Shown here in pieces: positions 1 through 8,243 of a DNA stretch of 15,303 nucleotides (position 1 is the first letter of the stretch; the number at the start of each line of letters is the position of its first letter). This DNA comes from CAYFQV01 sp964413635 (lineage in GTDB: Bacteria; Spirochaetota; Spirochaetia; DSM-27196; PWMO01): assembly GCA_964413635.1 (NCBI GenBank), contig CAYPTH010000076.1:1-15303 (forward strand), given 5' to 3'. The notes under the pieces were generated by a model, which saw only the letters and a list, made by a program, of their open reading frames with translations, was not told the DNA's origin and ran no database searches. A program made the position numbers and the translations under genes.

Positions 1-1092
1 GAGGCTCACCGCTACGCAAACGCGGTGGTCCCGCCGCTCTTTCAGAACTCGCTTTTCACGGGCTTTGGAAACGACTACTCGTATACGCGCGGCGGCAATC
101 CTACCATAGAGATTGCCGAGGCCAAGCTTGCGGCATTGGAGCGGACGGAGCTCGCCCTGTGTTTCTCATCGGGGATGGCCGCCATTACCTCATCCATCCT
201 CTCATCGGTAGAGGCCGGCGACCACATTGTCGCCATGCGCTCCGTCTACGGAGGGACGCGGCAGTTTCTCCGCGACTATCTCCCGAAGTTCGGCGTGAAG
301 ACGACGTTCATCTCGGGGGATTCCGTCGAAGAGCTCGCCGCGGCGACAACGGATCGCACCCGCGTCTTCTACCTCGAGAGCCCGTCGACCTTCATCTTCA
401 AGGTGATCGATCTGCAGGCTGTCACCGCTCTTGCACGGGAGCGCGGCATTACGACGATTCTCGACAACTCCTGGGCGACGCCGCTTTTCCAACGGCCCGT
501 GGAGCGGGGCGTTGATCTGGTCGTCCATTCGGCAAGCAAGTACCTGGGGGGACACAGCGACATTGTCGCCGGCGTCGTTGCCGGCAGTCGCGAGCGCGTT
601 GAGCCCATGATTCTCCGGGAGCGGGGTCTCCTCGGCGGCGCCATGGATCCCCACCAGGCGTGGCTGCTTACACGCGGCCTGCGCACGCTCCCGGTGCGAA
701 TGCGACAGCATCAGGCGAACGGCTTCCGCGTTGCCCGCGCCATGCAGGACCACCCGCGAGTCGAGCGTGTGTTGCACCCGGGCCTCGAGTCGAGCCCCTA
801 CCACGACCTCGCCGCGTCGCAGTTGGACGGCTACTCTGGCCTCTTCAGCATTGTCCTCAATGCCTCGGACGACGCAGTTCGGTCCGGTTTGGAGCGGCTT
901 CAGGTTTTTCGCTACGGCCCGAGTTGGGGCGGTTTCGAGAGCCTGGTCGTGAGCCCCTTCCTGGAGTCCGGCACCGAGGATCGCGCGGAGCTCGAGGTGC
1001 CTGCAGGCATGGTGCGGATCTCGGTGGGCCTCGAGGACCCCGAGTGGCTCATTGAAGACCTGCATCGCTTTCTCGACGGAATGGAGGTGTGA
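1..1092 (+). CDS. Cys/Met metabolism PLP-dependent enzyme (cystathionine gamma-synthase/lyase type), 5' partial
   Basis: The reading frame is open from base 1 (EAHRYANAVVPPLFQNS...), so the true start lies upstream; the GTG at 25 is internal because the family-typical segment before VVPPLFQ is already present. 363 residues are visible and the end is complete. Fold-type I PLP features: YTRGGNPT (cofactor phosphate contact region), SSGMAAI, YLESPS, DNSWATP, and the Schiff-base lysine in HSASKYLGGHSD (codon 538-540). Family members catalyse gamma- or beta-elimination/replacement on cysteine, homocysteine, cystathionine or O-acyl-homoserine; which one this does cannot be told from the sequence. 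DNSW and ESPSTF depart from the more usual DNTFATP and ESPANP, so a divergent subgroup is possible. The stop is 2 nt before the start of LacI-1, suggesting one operon. Family call is firm; substrate is unknown. Confidence 0.88.
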   Translation, partial: EAHRYANAVVPPLFQNSLFTGFGNDYSYTRGGNPTIEIAEAKLAALERTELALCFSSGMAAITSSILSSVEAGDHIVAMRSVYGGTRQFLRDYLPKFGVKTTFISGDSVEELAAATTDRTRVFYLESPSTFIFKVIDLQAVTALARERGITTILDNSWATPLFQRPVERGVDLVVHSASKYLGGHSDIVAGVVAGSRERVEPMILRERGLLGGAMDPHQAWLLTRGLRTLPVRMRQHQANGFRVARAMQDHPRVERVLHPGLESSPYHDLAASQLDGYSGLFSIVLNASDDAVRSGLERLQVFRYGPSWGGFESLVVSPFLESGTEDRAELEVPAGMVRISVGLEDPEWLIEDLHRFLDGMEV

Positions 1093-1094
1093 CC

Positions 1095-2186
1095 ATGGCG
1101 GAGTATCAGACCGGAGAGAGCAAGGGCCGACGGCCCGCCGGCGGAACACGCCGTCCGACGCGGCGGGACGTCGCGGAGCTCGCCGGCGTCTCGACGGCCA
1201 CCGTCTCCTACGTTCTCAACAAGACGCAGAAGGTTCCCGACCGAACCGCGGACAAGGTGTGGGAGGCGGTTCGCGCCCTCGACTACAAGCCGGATCTTGT
1301 TGCGCGAAGCTTGGTGACGCGGGAGTCCAAGCAGCTCGCCATTGTCCTCAACAATATTGCCAACCCGATCTACGCCGACTTCATTCTCGGCTTCGAGAAC
1401 AAGGCGATCGAGAACGGCTACTTCGTGAACATTTGTACGGGAAACCAGAACGTCGACGACTATATGGAAGACTTCGCGTCGCGCCGAATCGATGGAATCC
1501 TCATTGAAGCGCTGCCGCATAAGTACCACGAAGAAGAGCTCTTCAAGCTCTTGGCGGCGAACATTCGGATTGTCGTCTTTGGCCACACAAACCTGGATCT
1601 CCGGACCATCTCCTCCATTGAAACCGACTACATTCACGCCATGGAGACGGCGGTCTCCCACCTGACAAGCCTGGGCCACCGGAGGATTGCCTATCTCAGC
1701 GGCCTCGAGAGGAGTCAGACCTTCGACCGCCGTATCGACGGATATCTCGGTGCCCTGGACTCCCACGGATTGGATTATGGCGATGATTTGCTGATTGCCG
1801 CTCCGCGCATTACGAACACCGATATCTCCGACGGCGCCGATTTGGCAAAGCGCCTTCTCGACACGAAGAAGGATTTCACGGGGGTGGTGTGCACCAACGA
1901 CCTCATGGCGACCGGCGCCATGGCCGCGTTCAAACAGGCGGGTCTGCACATCCCTGAGGATGTATCCGTCATGGGTATCGACAACGCCTACATCGGCAGC
2001 ATCACCGAGCCCGGTCTGACCACCCTTGCCATTTCCTATCGCGACGTCGGACGCAAGGCCTTCGAGCTCCTCTACGCCGATATCCGCGAAGAGGTAAAGG
2101 GCTACTACATAAACCGACCTGAGCTCCTGGTGCGCGGGTCTACAGGCGCGCCCTCCCGGTCAGCTTCCGTTCCCGCGTCGTCGTAA
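1095..2186 (+). CDS. LacI-family transcriptional regulator (LacI-1)
   Basis: 363 residues. ATG 1095 is chosen because GGAGG at 1083-1087 lies 7 nt upstream; an in-frame GTG at 1089 overlaps the preceding stop and is less likely. An N-terminal basic tail of about 20 residues precedes the LacI helix-turn-helix (TRRDVAELAGVSTATVSYVL, residues about 22-41). The hinge-helix segment (LVARSL, about 68-73) follows, then a periplasmic-binding-protein-like effector domain to the C-terminus (IANPIYADFILGF, RRIDGIL, GHRRIAYLSGL, VCTNDLMATGAM, VSVMGIDN). Proteins of this family usually repress sugar genes and release DNA on binding a sugar or sugar phosphate. It is co-directional with the PLP enzyme and likely co-transcribed. 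It is clearly paralogous to LacI-2 at 8244-9269, sharing YFVNI, QN.D.Y and SSIE.DY motifs, so both may sense related ligands. Its 3' end overlaps the convergent rhamnosidase gene by 27 bp. Confidence 0.95.
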   Translation: MAEYQTGESKGRRPAGGTRRPTRRDVAELAGVSTATVSYVLNKTQKVPDRTADKVWEAVRALDYKPDLVARSLVTRESKQLAIVLNNIANPIYADFILGFENKAIENGYFVNICTGNQNVDDYMEDFASRRIDGILIEALPHKYHEEELFKLLAANIRIVVFGHTNLDLRTISSIETDYIHAMETAVSHLTSLGHRRIAYLSGLERSQTFDRRIDGYLGALDSHGLDYGDDLLIAAPRITNTDISDGADLAKRLLDTKKDFTGVVCTNDLMATGAMAAFKQAGLHIPEDVSVMGIDNAYIGSITEPGLTTLAISYRDVGRKAFELLYADIREEVKGYYINRPELLVRGSTGAPSRSASVPASS

Positions 2187-4817
2187 GCGGAGCTCGTGGG
2201 GGCCCGGCCCGAGCTCTTTTCGCAGGTCGTGTGCGTCCGCGGGGCTATAGGTATCTGCTAGTCGAAGCCTGCCCACCGATTGCATTGGGATGCGGATCGT
2301 CAGCGTGACGTCGGCATCACTCGTACTCTTCTCCCACTGTACTTCGGCACTCCCCCGCGGCGTGTGCACTGACGCGGCGGCGTAGTGAAGGGGACCGTCG
2401 AGGTAGGGCGAAATCTCGATCTCCGACCACCCCGGGCCGGCGCAGCGCAAGCCCGCGAGGCGTTCAAAGAACCAGGTGTCGACGCTTCCGAGCATGATGT
2501 GGTTGTGCGAGTTCATGCCGCCGCCCTCCAAGAGCTCCCAGCGTTCCCACAGGGTCGTTGCGCCGTTGGCGAGCATGTAGCCGTAGCCGGGGTAGGAGGG
2601 CGTCGTGGCGACCTTGAGTGCGAGGTCTGTGCGGCCGAGATCGCTTAAGACACCGAAGAGATAGCGCGTGCCCACGATCCCCGTGTCCAGATGGCTGTCG
2701 TGCTTCTCCTGCACCAAGTGGATCAGGGTTGCGGCAACGCTGTCGCGCTCCGCCGGAGGGACCATGTCCAGGGCGAGGGGCAAGACCTGCGCGGTCTGGC
2801 TGAGATTGCTGTCCGCACCGCGCCCCTCGACGGACCGATACGCGCCGTCACGGAGAAAGGTGCGGTTGAAGGCGGCGGCCACGGCGGCGGCGCGCTCGTC
2901 CAGGGCGGAGGCGTCCGCCGTACGCCCGATCGCGGCGGCCAGGCGCTGGAGAAGCCGGAGATCGTGGTAGAGGTACCAGGTCGATGTGAACTCCAGACTG
3001 ACGTTCTTCGGCACAACGCTTCCCGGCGGGCACCAGTCTCCGTACTTGCCCAAGTCGGTGACAACGCCGTTTGGGGCGGCCCCCTCCAGAAAATCCAGGT
3101 AGCGCAGCAGCGCGTCGAAGGGCTTTTGAGTCGGACGTTCGTCACCGTAGAACCAGTAGAGGTACCACGCGCTCTGTAGGAAGGCGGAGCCCCACGCCGG
3201 GTCCGCGGGGTAGAGTTTCCAGTAGGCGGGGACGACGTCGGGGATGCTTCCGTCCTCTCCTTGGCTGTCCACGATGTCGGTGAAGGTTTTGCGAAGGAAG
3301 CCGGCCGCGTGGAAGTTGTGACAGAGCTCCTCGATGATCAGCTGATAGTCCCCGAGCCAGCCCTGCCGCTCGTCCCGTTGCGGACAGTCCGTGGGCACGC
3401 CGAGGATGTTTGCCCGCTGGCCGGAGAGGATGTTTCGGTGTACTGCGTCGACGACAGGATCATCCACCGCCAACTTGCTCACGGCCTCCAGGTCGGTGCC
3501 GAGTTGGTGCGCGGAAATGTCACGGGTCGTCGGCACGCCGGGATAGCCTGTCACCTCAACGTAGCGAAAGCCGTGGTAGGTGAAGTGGGGACGAAAGATT
3601 TCCTCGCCGCCGCCGGCGGCGATATAGGTGTCGGTGGCTACCGCCGCGCGGTTGGTCTTGGTATTGATTTCTCCGTCGGCGGTGAGAAGCTCCGCGTGGC
3701 GGAGGGTTGTTCGGTGACCTTGCGGCGCCCGCAGGCGGAGAGAGCACACGCCGGCAATGACGCGGCCGAAATCGAAGACGTACCGGCCGGGGCCGACCCG
3801 CCACTGGCCTATAGGCTCGAGGAGCGCAGTCTCCCGGACGGGATCGAGGCATTGCGCCGTGAGCTCCGGCCCGTCGACCTCTCCAACCTGTGCGATCGAC
3901 TCCCACGTGCGCCGAGCGTCCACGGTGCACCCGTAGTAGATGCCGTTCCGCGCAATTGGCCCGCTTCCCGCCTCCCAGTCTGCGCCGCTCGCGAGCACGG
4001 AAGAGCGGCCCTCTTCGCCGTCGACGACGAGCTCGCAGAGCAGCATTGGCGGACCGTATCCGTAGGCTTCCACGCTCCGCCCGTTTCCCACCGCAATGGT
4101 GATTTCGTTCTCGTTTCGGGCGCCGGTTCCGGCGGCGCCGCGGAGGAGGTGGCCCACGGCGGTGACCGTGTAGTGGGCACGCCGGTGAAAGTCCGTGGGC
4201 GCCGGGTCCAGATAGCCTTCCGTGACCTCCGTGCCGTTAACCCACGCGCGATACACGCCGGTCGTTGCAACGACCAGGAGTGCGCCGTGGACCGCGGCCG
4301 GGGTGGTGAAGCGACGCCGATAGTACACCGCTTCGTACTCCCGCTGACTTCCGACGAAGGCGAGATCAGCTTGGTCGAAGGGTGTGAGCTCCGCGGCCCG
4401 GATCCACTTGGCCGCCTGCGGCGTGGTAGAGAGGTAGCCCGTCCTGAAGCCTGCAATCTCGCCGGCAATGGTGACCTTCGGGCCTTTGGCAGTCTCGAGT
4501 CGCTCGAGAAGCACCGTCCAGTGGTAGCTCCGCAAAGGTTCGAGGGGCGGGCCTCCGTAGTCCACACTGTTTGCGGGATGGCCGTTCTCCCGGTCAACTT
4601 CACCGATCCATACGTCCGCATGGTGCCGTGTACACCTCTCAGGGCTACTCGCCACGAGGATGAATTGCCGCAGAGCGCGGTCGGGACTCCCGCTCTCTCC
4701 GGCTGTCCATTCCGGGAGCTCCCAGGTGAAACGTGGGCGGGGAGTGTCCACCACCACCATGCCCAGCCGGTGCTCGCAGCGGAGGCGGATGGGGCCGTAG
4801 CTCGCGTGACCGACCAT
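2160..4817 (-). CDS. Alpha-L-rhamnosidase, GH78 family
   Basis: 885 residues, a usual length for bacterial GH78. ATG 4817 is preferred over longer in-frame options because it forms a TAATG overlap with the stop of the upstream hydrolase, implying translational coupling. Layout: N-terminal beta-sandwich domains (residues about 1-330; carbohydrate-binding-like YRAWVNGTEV, LDPAPTDFHRR), a further beta domain (FDFGRVIAG about 348-356, LRHAELL, FTYHGFRYVEVTGYPG about 412-426), an (alpha/alpha)6 catalytic barrel, and a C-terminal beta domain (about 795 on). The GH78 acidic signature PTDCPQRDERQGWLGD is at 475-490; the acid/base candidates are within RDER (D482/E483), and the second catalytic candidate is E758 in TTLWERW. 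The enzyme removes terminal alpha-L-rhamnose from oligosaccharides or glycosides. No signal peptide is seen, so it is probably cytoplasmic. Likely controlled by the promoter/operator at 8177-8223 as second gene of the operon. Exact glycosidic linkage is unknown. Confidence 0.94.
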   Translation of the reverse strand: MVGHASYGPIRLRCEHRLGMVVVDTPRPRFTWELPEWTAGESGSPDRALRQFILVASSPERCTRHHADVWIGEVDRENGHPANSVDYGGPPLEPLRSYHWTVLLERLETAKGPKVTIAGEIAGFRTGYLSTTPQAAKWIRAAELTPFDQADLAFVGSQREYEAVYYRRRFTTPAAVHGALLVVATTGVYRAWVNGTEVTEGYLDPAPTDFHRRAHYTVTAVGHLLRGAAGTGARNENEITIAVGNGRSVEAYGYGPPMLLCELVVDGEEGRSSVLASGADWEAGSGPIARNGIYYGCTVDARRTWESIAQVGEVDGPELTAQCLDPVRETALLEPIGQWRVGPGRYVFDFGRVIAGVCSLRLRAPQGHRTTLRHAELLTADGEINTKTNRAAVATDTYIAAGGGEEIFRPHFTYHGFRYVEVTGYPGVPTTRDISAHQLGTDLEAVSKLAVDDPVVDAVHRNILSGQRANILGVPTDCPQRDERQGWLGDYQLIIEELCHNFHAAGFLRKTFTDIVDSQGEDGSIPDVVPAYWKLYPADPAWGSAFLQSAWYLYWFYGDERPTQKPFDALLRYLDFLEGAAPNGVVTDLGKYGDWCPPGSVVPKNVSLEFTSTWYLYHDLRLLQRLAAAIGRTADASALDERAAAVAAAFNRTFLRDGAYRSVEGRGADSNLSQTAQVLPLALDMVPPAERDSVAATLIHLVQEKHDSHLDTGIVGTRYLFGVLSDLGRTDLALKVATTPSYPGYGYMLANGATTLWERWELLEGGGMNSHNHIMLGSVDTWFFERLAGLRCAGPGWSEIEISPYLDGPLHYAAASVHTPRGSAEVQWEKSTSDADVTLTIRIPMQSVGRLRLADTYSPADAHDLRKELGPGPHELRLRRRGNGS

Positions 4818-7800
4818 TATCCGTCTCTCTGATCGGCGCGTGGCGCCGTTTCGACGACCATACGGGCCGCGCCGATTCCCATGGGAAGAAACGCCCGCTC
4901 CCGTGTCCACGGCTCGGTGCGGCGAAACGCATCCGGTCCGGTCATGGTTGGCAGTCCGCTCGTCTTCCAGTTGGGCCCGAGGAGGTTAAAGAGATCCGTC
5001 GGCATACGGAGACGCAGCTCGTGGCGGCCTCCGTCAAGAAGGGATTGCGGTAGCGTCAACTTCCATGGCGGCCATCGCAGATGGCCAAGGAGCGAGCCGT
5101 CGACCTCAATATCCACTGCCGGCACGCGTACATCCTCGAGCTCCAGATACGCGGCGCCCCGCGGACCGTCGCCTGTGTGCGTCGGGAGAATGGAGGTCGT
5201 CAGCGTAAAGGTGCCTGCGTAGAACGGATGACCTCGCTCCGAAAGGGAGAGGGGAAGGCCGACACGCTCCGCGTCCGACCGTTTCGCGCCGATCCAAAAC
5301 CTTTGATTCTGCCGGGAGGCCACGTGAAAGTCGCCGGTGAGGTAGACGGCTTCCAACTCGGTCGGCCGGTAGTCGGAAGCGATCTCGGCGGGTACGCGCC
5401 GGTGAAATCCTACCCCTCGAGCGCCGCTGGTGATGTTGTTGCGCTTCCGTCCCGAAATGCGGAGTGTGTTCCACCCCGGCTGCGCGAGCTCGGAGATGGC
5501 GACGCGCTCGAAGCCCGGATCCGTGAAGGCGCGCCCGGCGTCGGCAATCCCGAGGGGCTGCTCGTTGACCCACGCCCCATCCAAGTTGGACAGTCGCTCG
5601 ATGATAAGACCGAGTTCCCTTTGCGGCGCGGCGTCGAGATAGAACTCGTATTCAGCCTCGAAGGGCGTCCCATCGTCCAGTGAGAGGAAGTGCTCGTCCC
5701 AGAGCAGATGAAGCGGGGCGCGTCGCGCAACCTCACGGCCCTCGACCCGGAGGGTCACCTCATTGATGGGGAGAATGTTGTGGTCGTCGAACTCCAGTGT
5801 CCAATCGTCGAGGGGAACGAGAAGGGCGGGCGCCGTAGAGCTAGCCCGGGACCGGGCCGCATTCGCGGTGGCGCCGCCGCTCGCATGTGCCGATGAGCCC
5901 GGACCTGGTGAGATGCGGTATAGGTGGGCCTCGCCGGGCTCGAAGACGGTGGAGAAGATGGCGCCGGGGGCGCGGGGACCGCCGAAGCGACCGCCGCGAC
6001 CGCGGGGAGCTGCGTNNNNNNNNNNNNNNNNNNNNNNNNNNNNNNNNNNNNNNNNNNNNNNNNNNNNNNNNNNNNNNNNNNNNNNNNNNNNNNNNNNNNN
6101 NNNNNNNNNNNNNNNGCGCCGGGGGCGCGGGGACCGCCGAAGCGACCGCCGCGACCGCGGGGAGCTGCGTGGTCGCGACCCGCTTCGACCGGCTGCACTA
6201 CCCCAGTCATACAGTCCAACTCCTCCAGGAGGGCGTTGTCGCTTCCGGGGCTCCCCCCGGGGCGCTGGGGCACATCCTGTATGCGTATCTCCACGGGAAT
6301 GCGCGCGGCGCGGTCGGCGTTTGCGAGAAATACCAGCTCGGATCCGTCGGGGAGGACGCGCCGGTGGATGCGGATGCTCGGCACCGGTGTGCCAAGGTCG
6401 GTGCGGCGAAGGCCGAGGGGCGAGGGTGAGACCTGTCCGATGGCGGCAATTGCTTGATCAATGCTGTCCGCCACCACCGAGCCGGCCAGTTGCGAGGAAA
6501 GATCGATCTCGACGCGCATATCCTGAAAACGAGGTAAGGGCCGCATCAGGACAACGTGACCGCCGGCTTCGGCAAAGCGGCGGAGGAGCTCCAGCGTCGA
6601 TGCGCGCCAAGTCACGCTCGCCGGCACGACGACGGTGGAGTAGGAGATTGCGCCCACCTGGAGCTGCGCGCTCGGGACATCAACTGACGCGTGTCGCTCC
6701 ATGATGATCTCGTCCCCAAAGTGGAAGTCGAGCTGGTTCTCCAAGAGCCGCCGAGTAAGCGTTTCGAGGTGGCGGTCGTAGGGTTTGATCGGGCTTTCCC
6801 GGTCCTCGGTATACGCCATGACGTCGTACAGCGCCCAGGCGCTGCCGATGGGGTGAAGCACCAGAATGTCCACGGCGCGGCGCCCGCGGCTGAGGGCGTA
6901 GCTTACGCGGCCGAAGTAGTCGTTTACCGGGTCTTCGAACTCCCACCACGGTTGCTGGTAGAAGAGGTTTGCGGGAAAGTCCCGCTTTCGCTCTCCGGAC
7001 ATTGTGTACAAGGCGAGGTGCGGATTGGCAACGTTGATCCCCAATGCCGCTTCCCAGTTGTAGATCCAGCGCCGGTCGGCAAACGAGAGGTGCTGCCCCC
7101 CGCCTCCAAAGGTCTCGCAGAAGGTGCGCTCCTTCTCCAGTTGGTCCGCCACGGAGGAGACTTGCTTGCAGGTGATGTGCTCCTCGACGTGGCGCTCGAG
7201 CTTATCGATGCCGGGCCACGTCATGTGCTCGTAGTGGGGCATGGCGGCACCGATCCACTGCGTCTGCCGCTCCAGGTTGTCCTCCGACATGAAGTGGCCG
7301 GTAAAGATCAAGCCGTGCCGCTTGGTATACGCCTCATAGGTCTCGGTGAAACTCTCTTTGAACAGGCGCGTGGCGGCGTCAAAGAAATCGTAGCGCACGC
7401 GGCCGTAGTCGCCGACCGGCAGGAAGAGGGAGGCTAAGGACGATGTCAGCTCATACCCGTGGCGCTCGCGGAAGTACGCTGGAAGCGACGGCGTCCAGGG
7501 GAGAAAGCCGCCGCGGAAACCAAAGAAGAGAAAGCACGGTTCATCCGTGAACACCCCGGGCACGGTCTTCCCGAACTCCTCCCCGACGGCGCCGCGGTAC
7601 GCCTCCACGGTGATCTCGAGGAAGCGCTCGACGGTGCGCTTGTTCATGAGGTCAACGTAACTCGCGTAGTTGAACCACGGGTCGCCGAGGGAGCCGGTCT
7701 TCGCACAGATCGCGTAGTGTGTGCCTTCGAAGTCTGTCCGCTGGAGCACCTCCTCTTCGGGAGTGGCTTCATCGGCCTGTACCACATGAATGCCCTTTAG

Positions 7801-8133
7801 GCGATGTTCGGCCGACTCTTCCGGCACCAGGCCACCGGCGTATCCGCTGGGCCACTTATCTTCATCGTAGATCCACGCCTTCAAGCCCTGCGCCTTTGCC
7901 TCCTCCACCGAGGCACGAACGAGGTCGAAGAAGGCCGTCGAGAGGTAGGGCGTCACCAGGCCCACCCGGGTGTGCATGAAGAAACCGCCCCAGCGTCGGG
8001 CGGCCATTTCGCGGACTTGTCGTCGCACCTCATCCACAGTCAGGTCGGCGTTCCAGGACCACAGCGGGGTCGGGCGAAACAACGAGCCAGGGTCCTCGAA
8101 GGCGTGTTGCTCAAACGACTCATGCTCACTCAT
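4817..8133 (-). CDS. GH106-like glycoside hydrolase (putative alpha-L-rhamnosidase), one gene interrupted by an artefactual N-gap
   Basis: ATG 8133 follows GAGGAG by 6 nt. The 5' part reads in one frame to the N-run at 6016-6115 (672 residues); the 3' part reads in another frame from the N-run to the TAA at 4817. Identical 55-bp sequences flank the N-run. Merging them (removing 155 bp) joins both frames into 1054 codons without a stop, with a sensible join ...GGPRAPG-AIFSTVFEPGEAHLYRIS. N-terminal TIM-barrel part: TPLWSWN (22-28), GGFFMH (49-54), WIYDEDKWPSGYAGG (87-101), acidic VFTDEPC (E198) and CETFGGGG (E340) as catalytic candidates, then a glutamine-amidotransferase-like region (about 420-550). 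The C-terminal part carries jelly-roll sugar-binding segments (LEFDDHNILPINEVTL, WVNEQPLG). These features match large hydrolases usually annotated as GH106 or unclassified glycosyl hydrolase. Specificity for rhamnose is inferred from the coupled GH78 gene. No signal peptide is visible, suggesting a cytoplasmic enzyme. Confidence 0.75.
5961..6015. repeat. 55-bp direct repeat, left copy at gap edge
   Basis: This 55-bp stretch, ending exactly at the first N, is identical to 6116-6170, which begins exactly after the last N. Two contig ends sharing an exact 55-bp sequence is what a de Bruijn-graph assembler leaves when adjacent contigs overlap by the k-mer length. It lies in the coding sequence of the GH106-like hydrolase and encodes AAPRGRGGRFGGPRAPG on the minus strand. 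Confidence 0.95.
6016..6115. other. Scaffold gap of 100 N, probably of negative true length
   Basis: Exactly 100 N, a conventional placeholder for unknown gap size. Flanking identical 55-bp copies, and restoration of the hydrolase reading frame when they are merged, indicate that no sequence is missing and that 155 bp (the N-run plus one repeat copy) should be removed. Confidence 0.9.
6116..6170. repeat. 55-bp direct repeat, right copy at gap edge
   Basis: Identical to 5961-6015 over all 55 bases; see the left copy. Probably the same genomic locus represented twice. Confidence 0.95.
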
Positions 8134-8176
8134 GGGGTGCTCCTCTGCTCCTGGGTGCAACAATTTCGGGCGCGGG

Positions 8177-8192
8177 TGTTACGCGGGTAACA
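8177..8192. promoter_or_regulatory. Palindromic LacI-type operator candidate
   Basis: On the minus strand this reads TGTTACCCGCGTAACA: perfect 6-bp arms (TGTTAC/GTAACA) around a 4-bp centre. This resembles LacI-family operators. It starts 2 bp downstream of the -10 element at 8195-8200, so a bound repressor would cover the predicted transcription start. It lies between LacI-2 and the first hydrolase gene, making LacI-2 (or its paralogue LacI-1) the likely binder. Binding is inferred, not shown. Confidence 0.7.
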
Positions 8193-8194
8193 AG

Positions 8195-8223
8195 ATGGTA
8201 GGGTGAATCCTCTTCGGCGTCAA
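8195..8223 (-). promoter_or_regulatory. Sigma70-like promoter of the hydrolase operon
   Basis: On the minus strand: -35 TTGACG (8223-8218, 5 of 6 consensus), a 17-bp spacer, -10 TACCAT (8200-8195, 4 of 6). The predicted start falls within the palindrome at 8177-8192, giving a leader of roughly 50-60 nt before ATG 8133. It would let the two hydrolase genes be transcribed independently of LacI-2. Confidence 0.6.
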
Positions 8224-8230
8224 TCACGCC
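8216..8230. repeat. Short inverted repeat over the -35 element
   Basis: GGCGT-CAATC-ACGCC: 5-bp arms and a 5-bp loop, 14 bp downstream of the LacI-2 stop and overlapping the -35 element of the hydrolase promoter. There is no T-tract after it on the minus strand, so it is a poor rho-independent terminator. It could be an auxiliary regulator site or chance. Confidence 0.3.
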
Positions 8231-8243
8231 TGTTCCTATTGGT

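Noticed and set aside
202..1149. A 315-codon open frame on the - strand across the PLP enzyme gene
   Set aside because: It lies antisense to a well-supported PLP enzyme and has no domain features.
3261..4832. A 523-codon open frame on the + strand opposite the GH78 gene
   Set aside because: It is the antisense of a clear GH78 enzyme; long antisense frames are common in GC-rich DNA. The translation shows no recognisable domain.
4817..5758. A separate 313-residue gene starting at GTG 5758
   Set aside because: Its frame stays open upstream through the 55-bp repeat and joins the 5' part of the hydrolase, so it is the C-terminal part of that gene.
5755..6015. Low-complexity Ala/Pro/Ser-rich C-terminus of the hydrolase read through the N-run without correction
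   Set aside because: This is the wrong frame, created by the artificial gap length. The other frame continues the protein sensibly into the 4817-5758 segment.
8216..8230. Rho-independent terminator after LacI-2
   Set aside because: The stem is only 5 bp and no T-tract follows on the minus strand; it also overlaps a promoter element.
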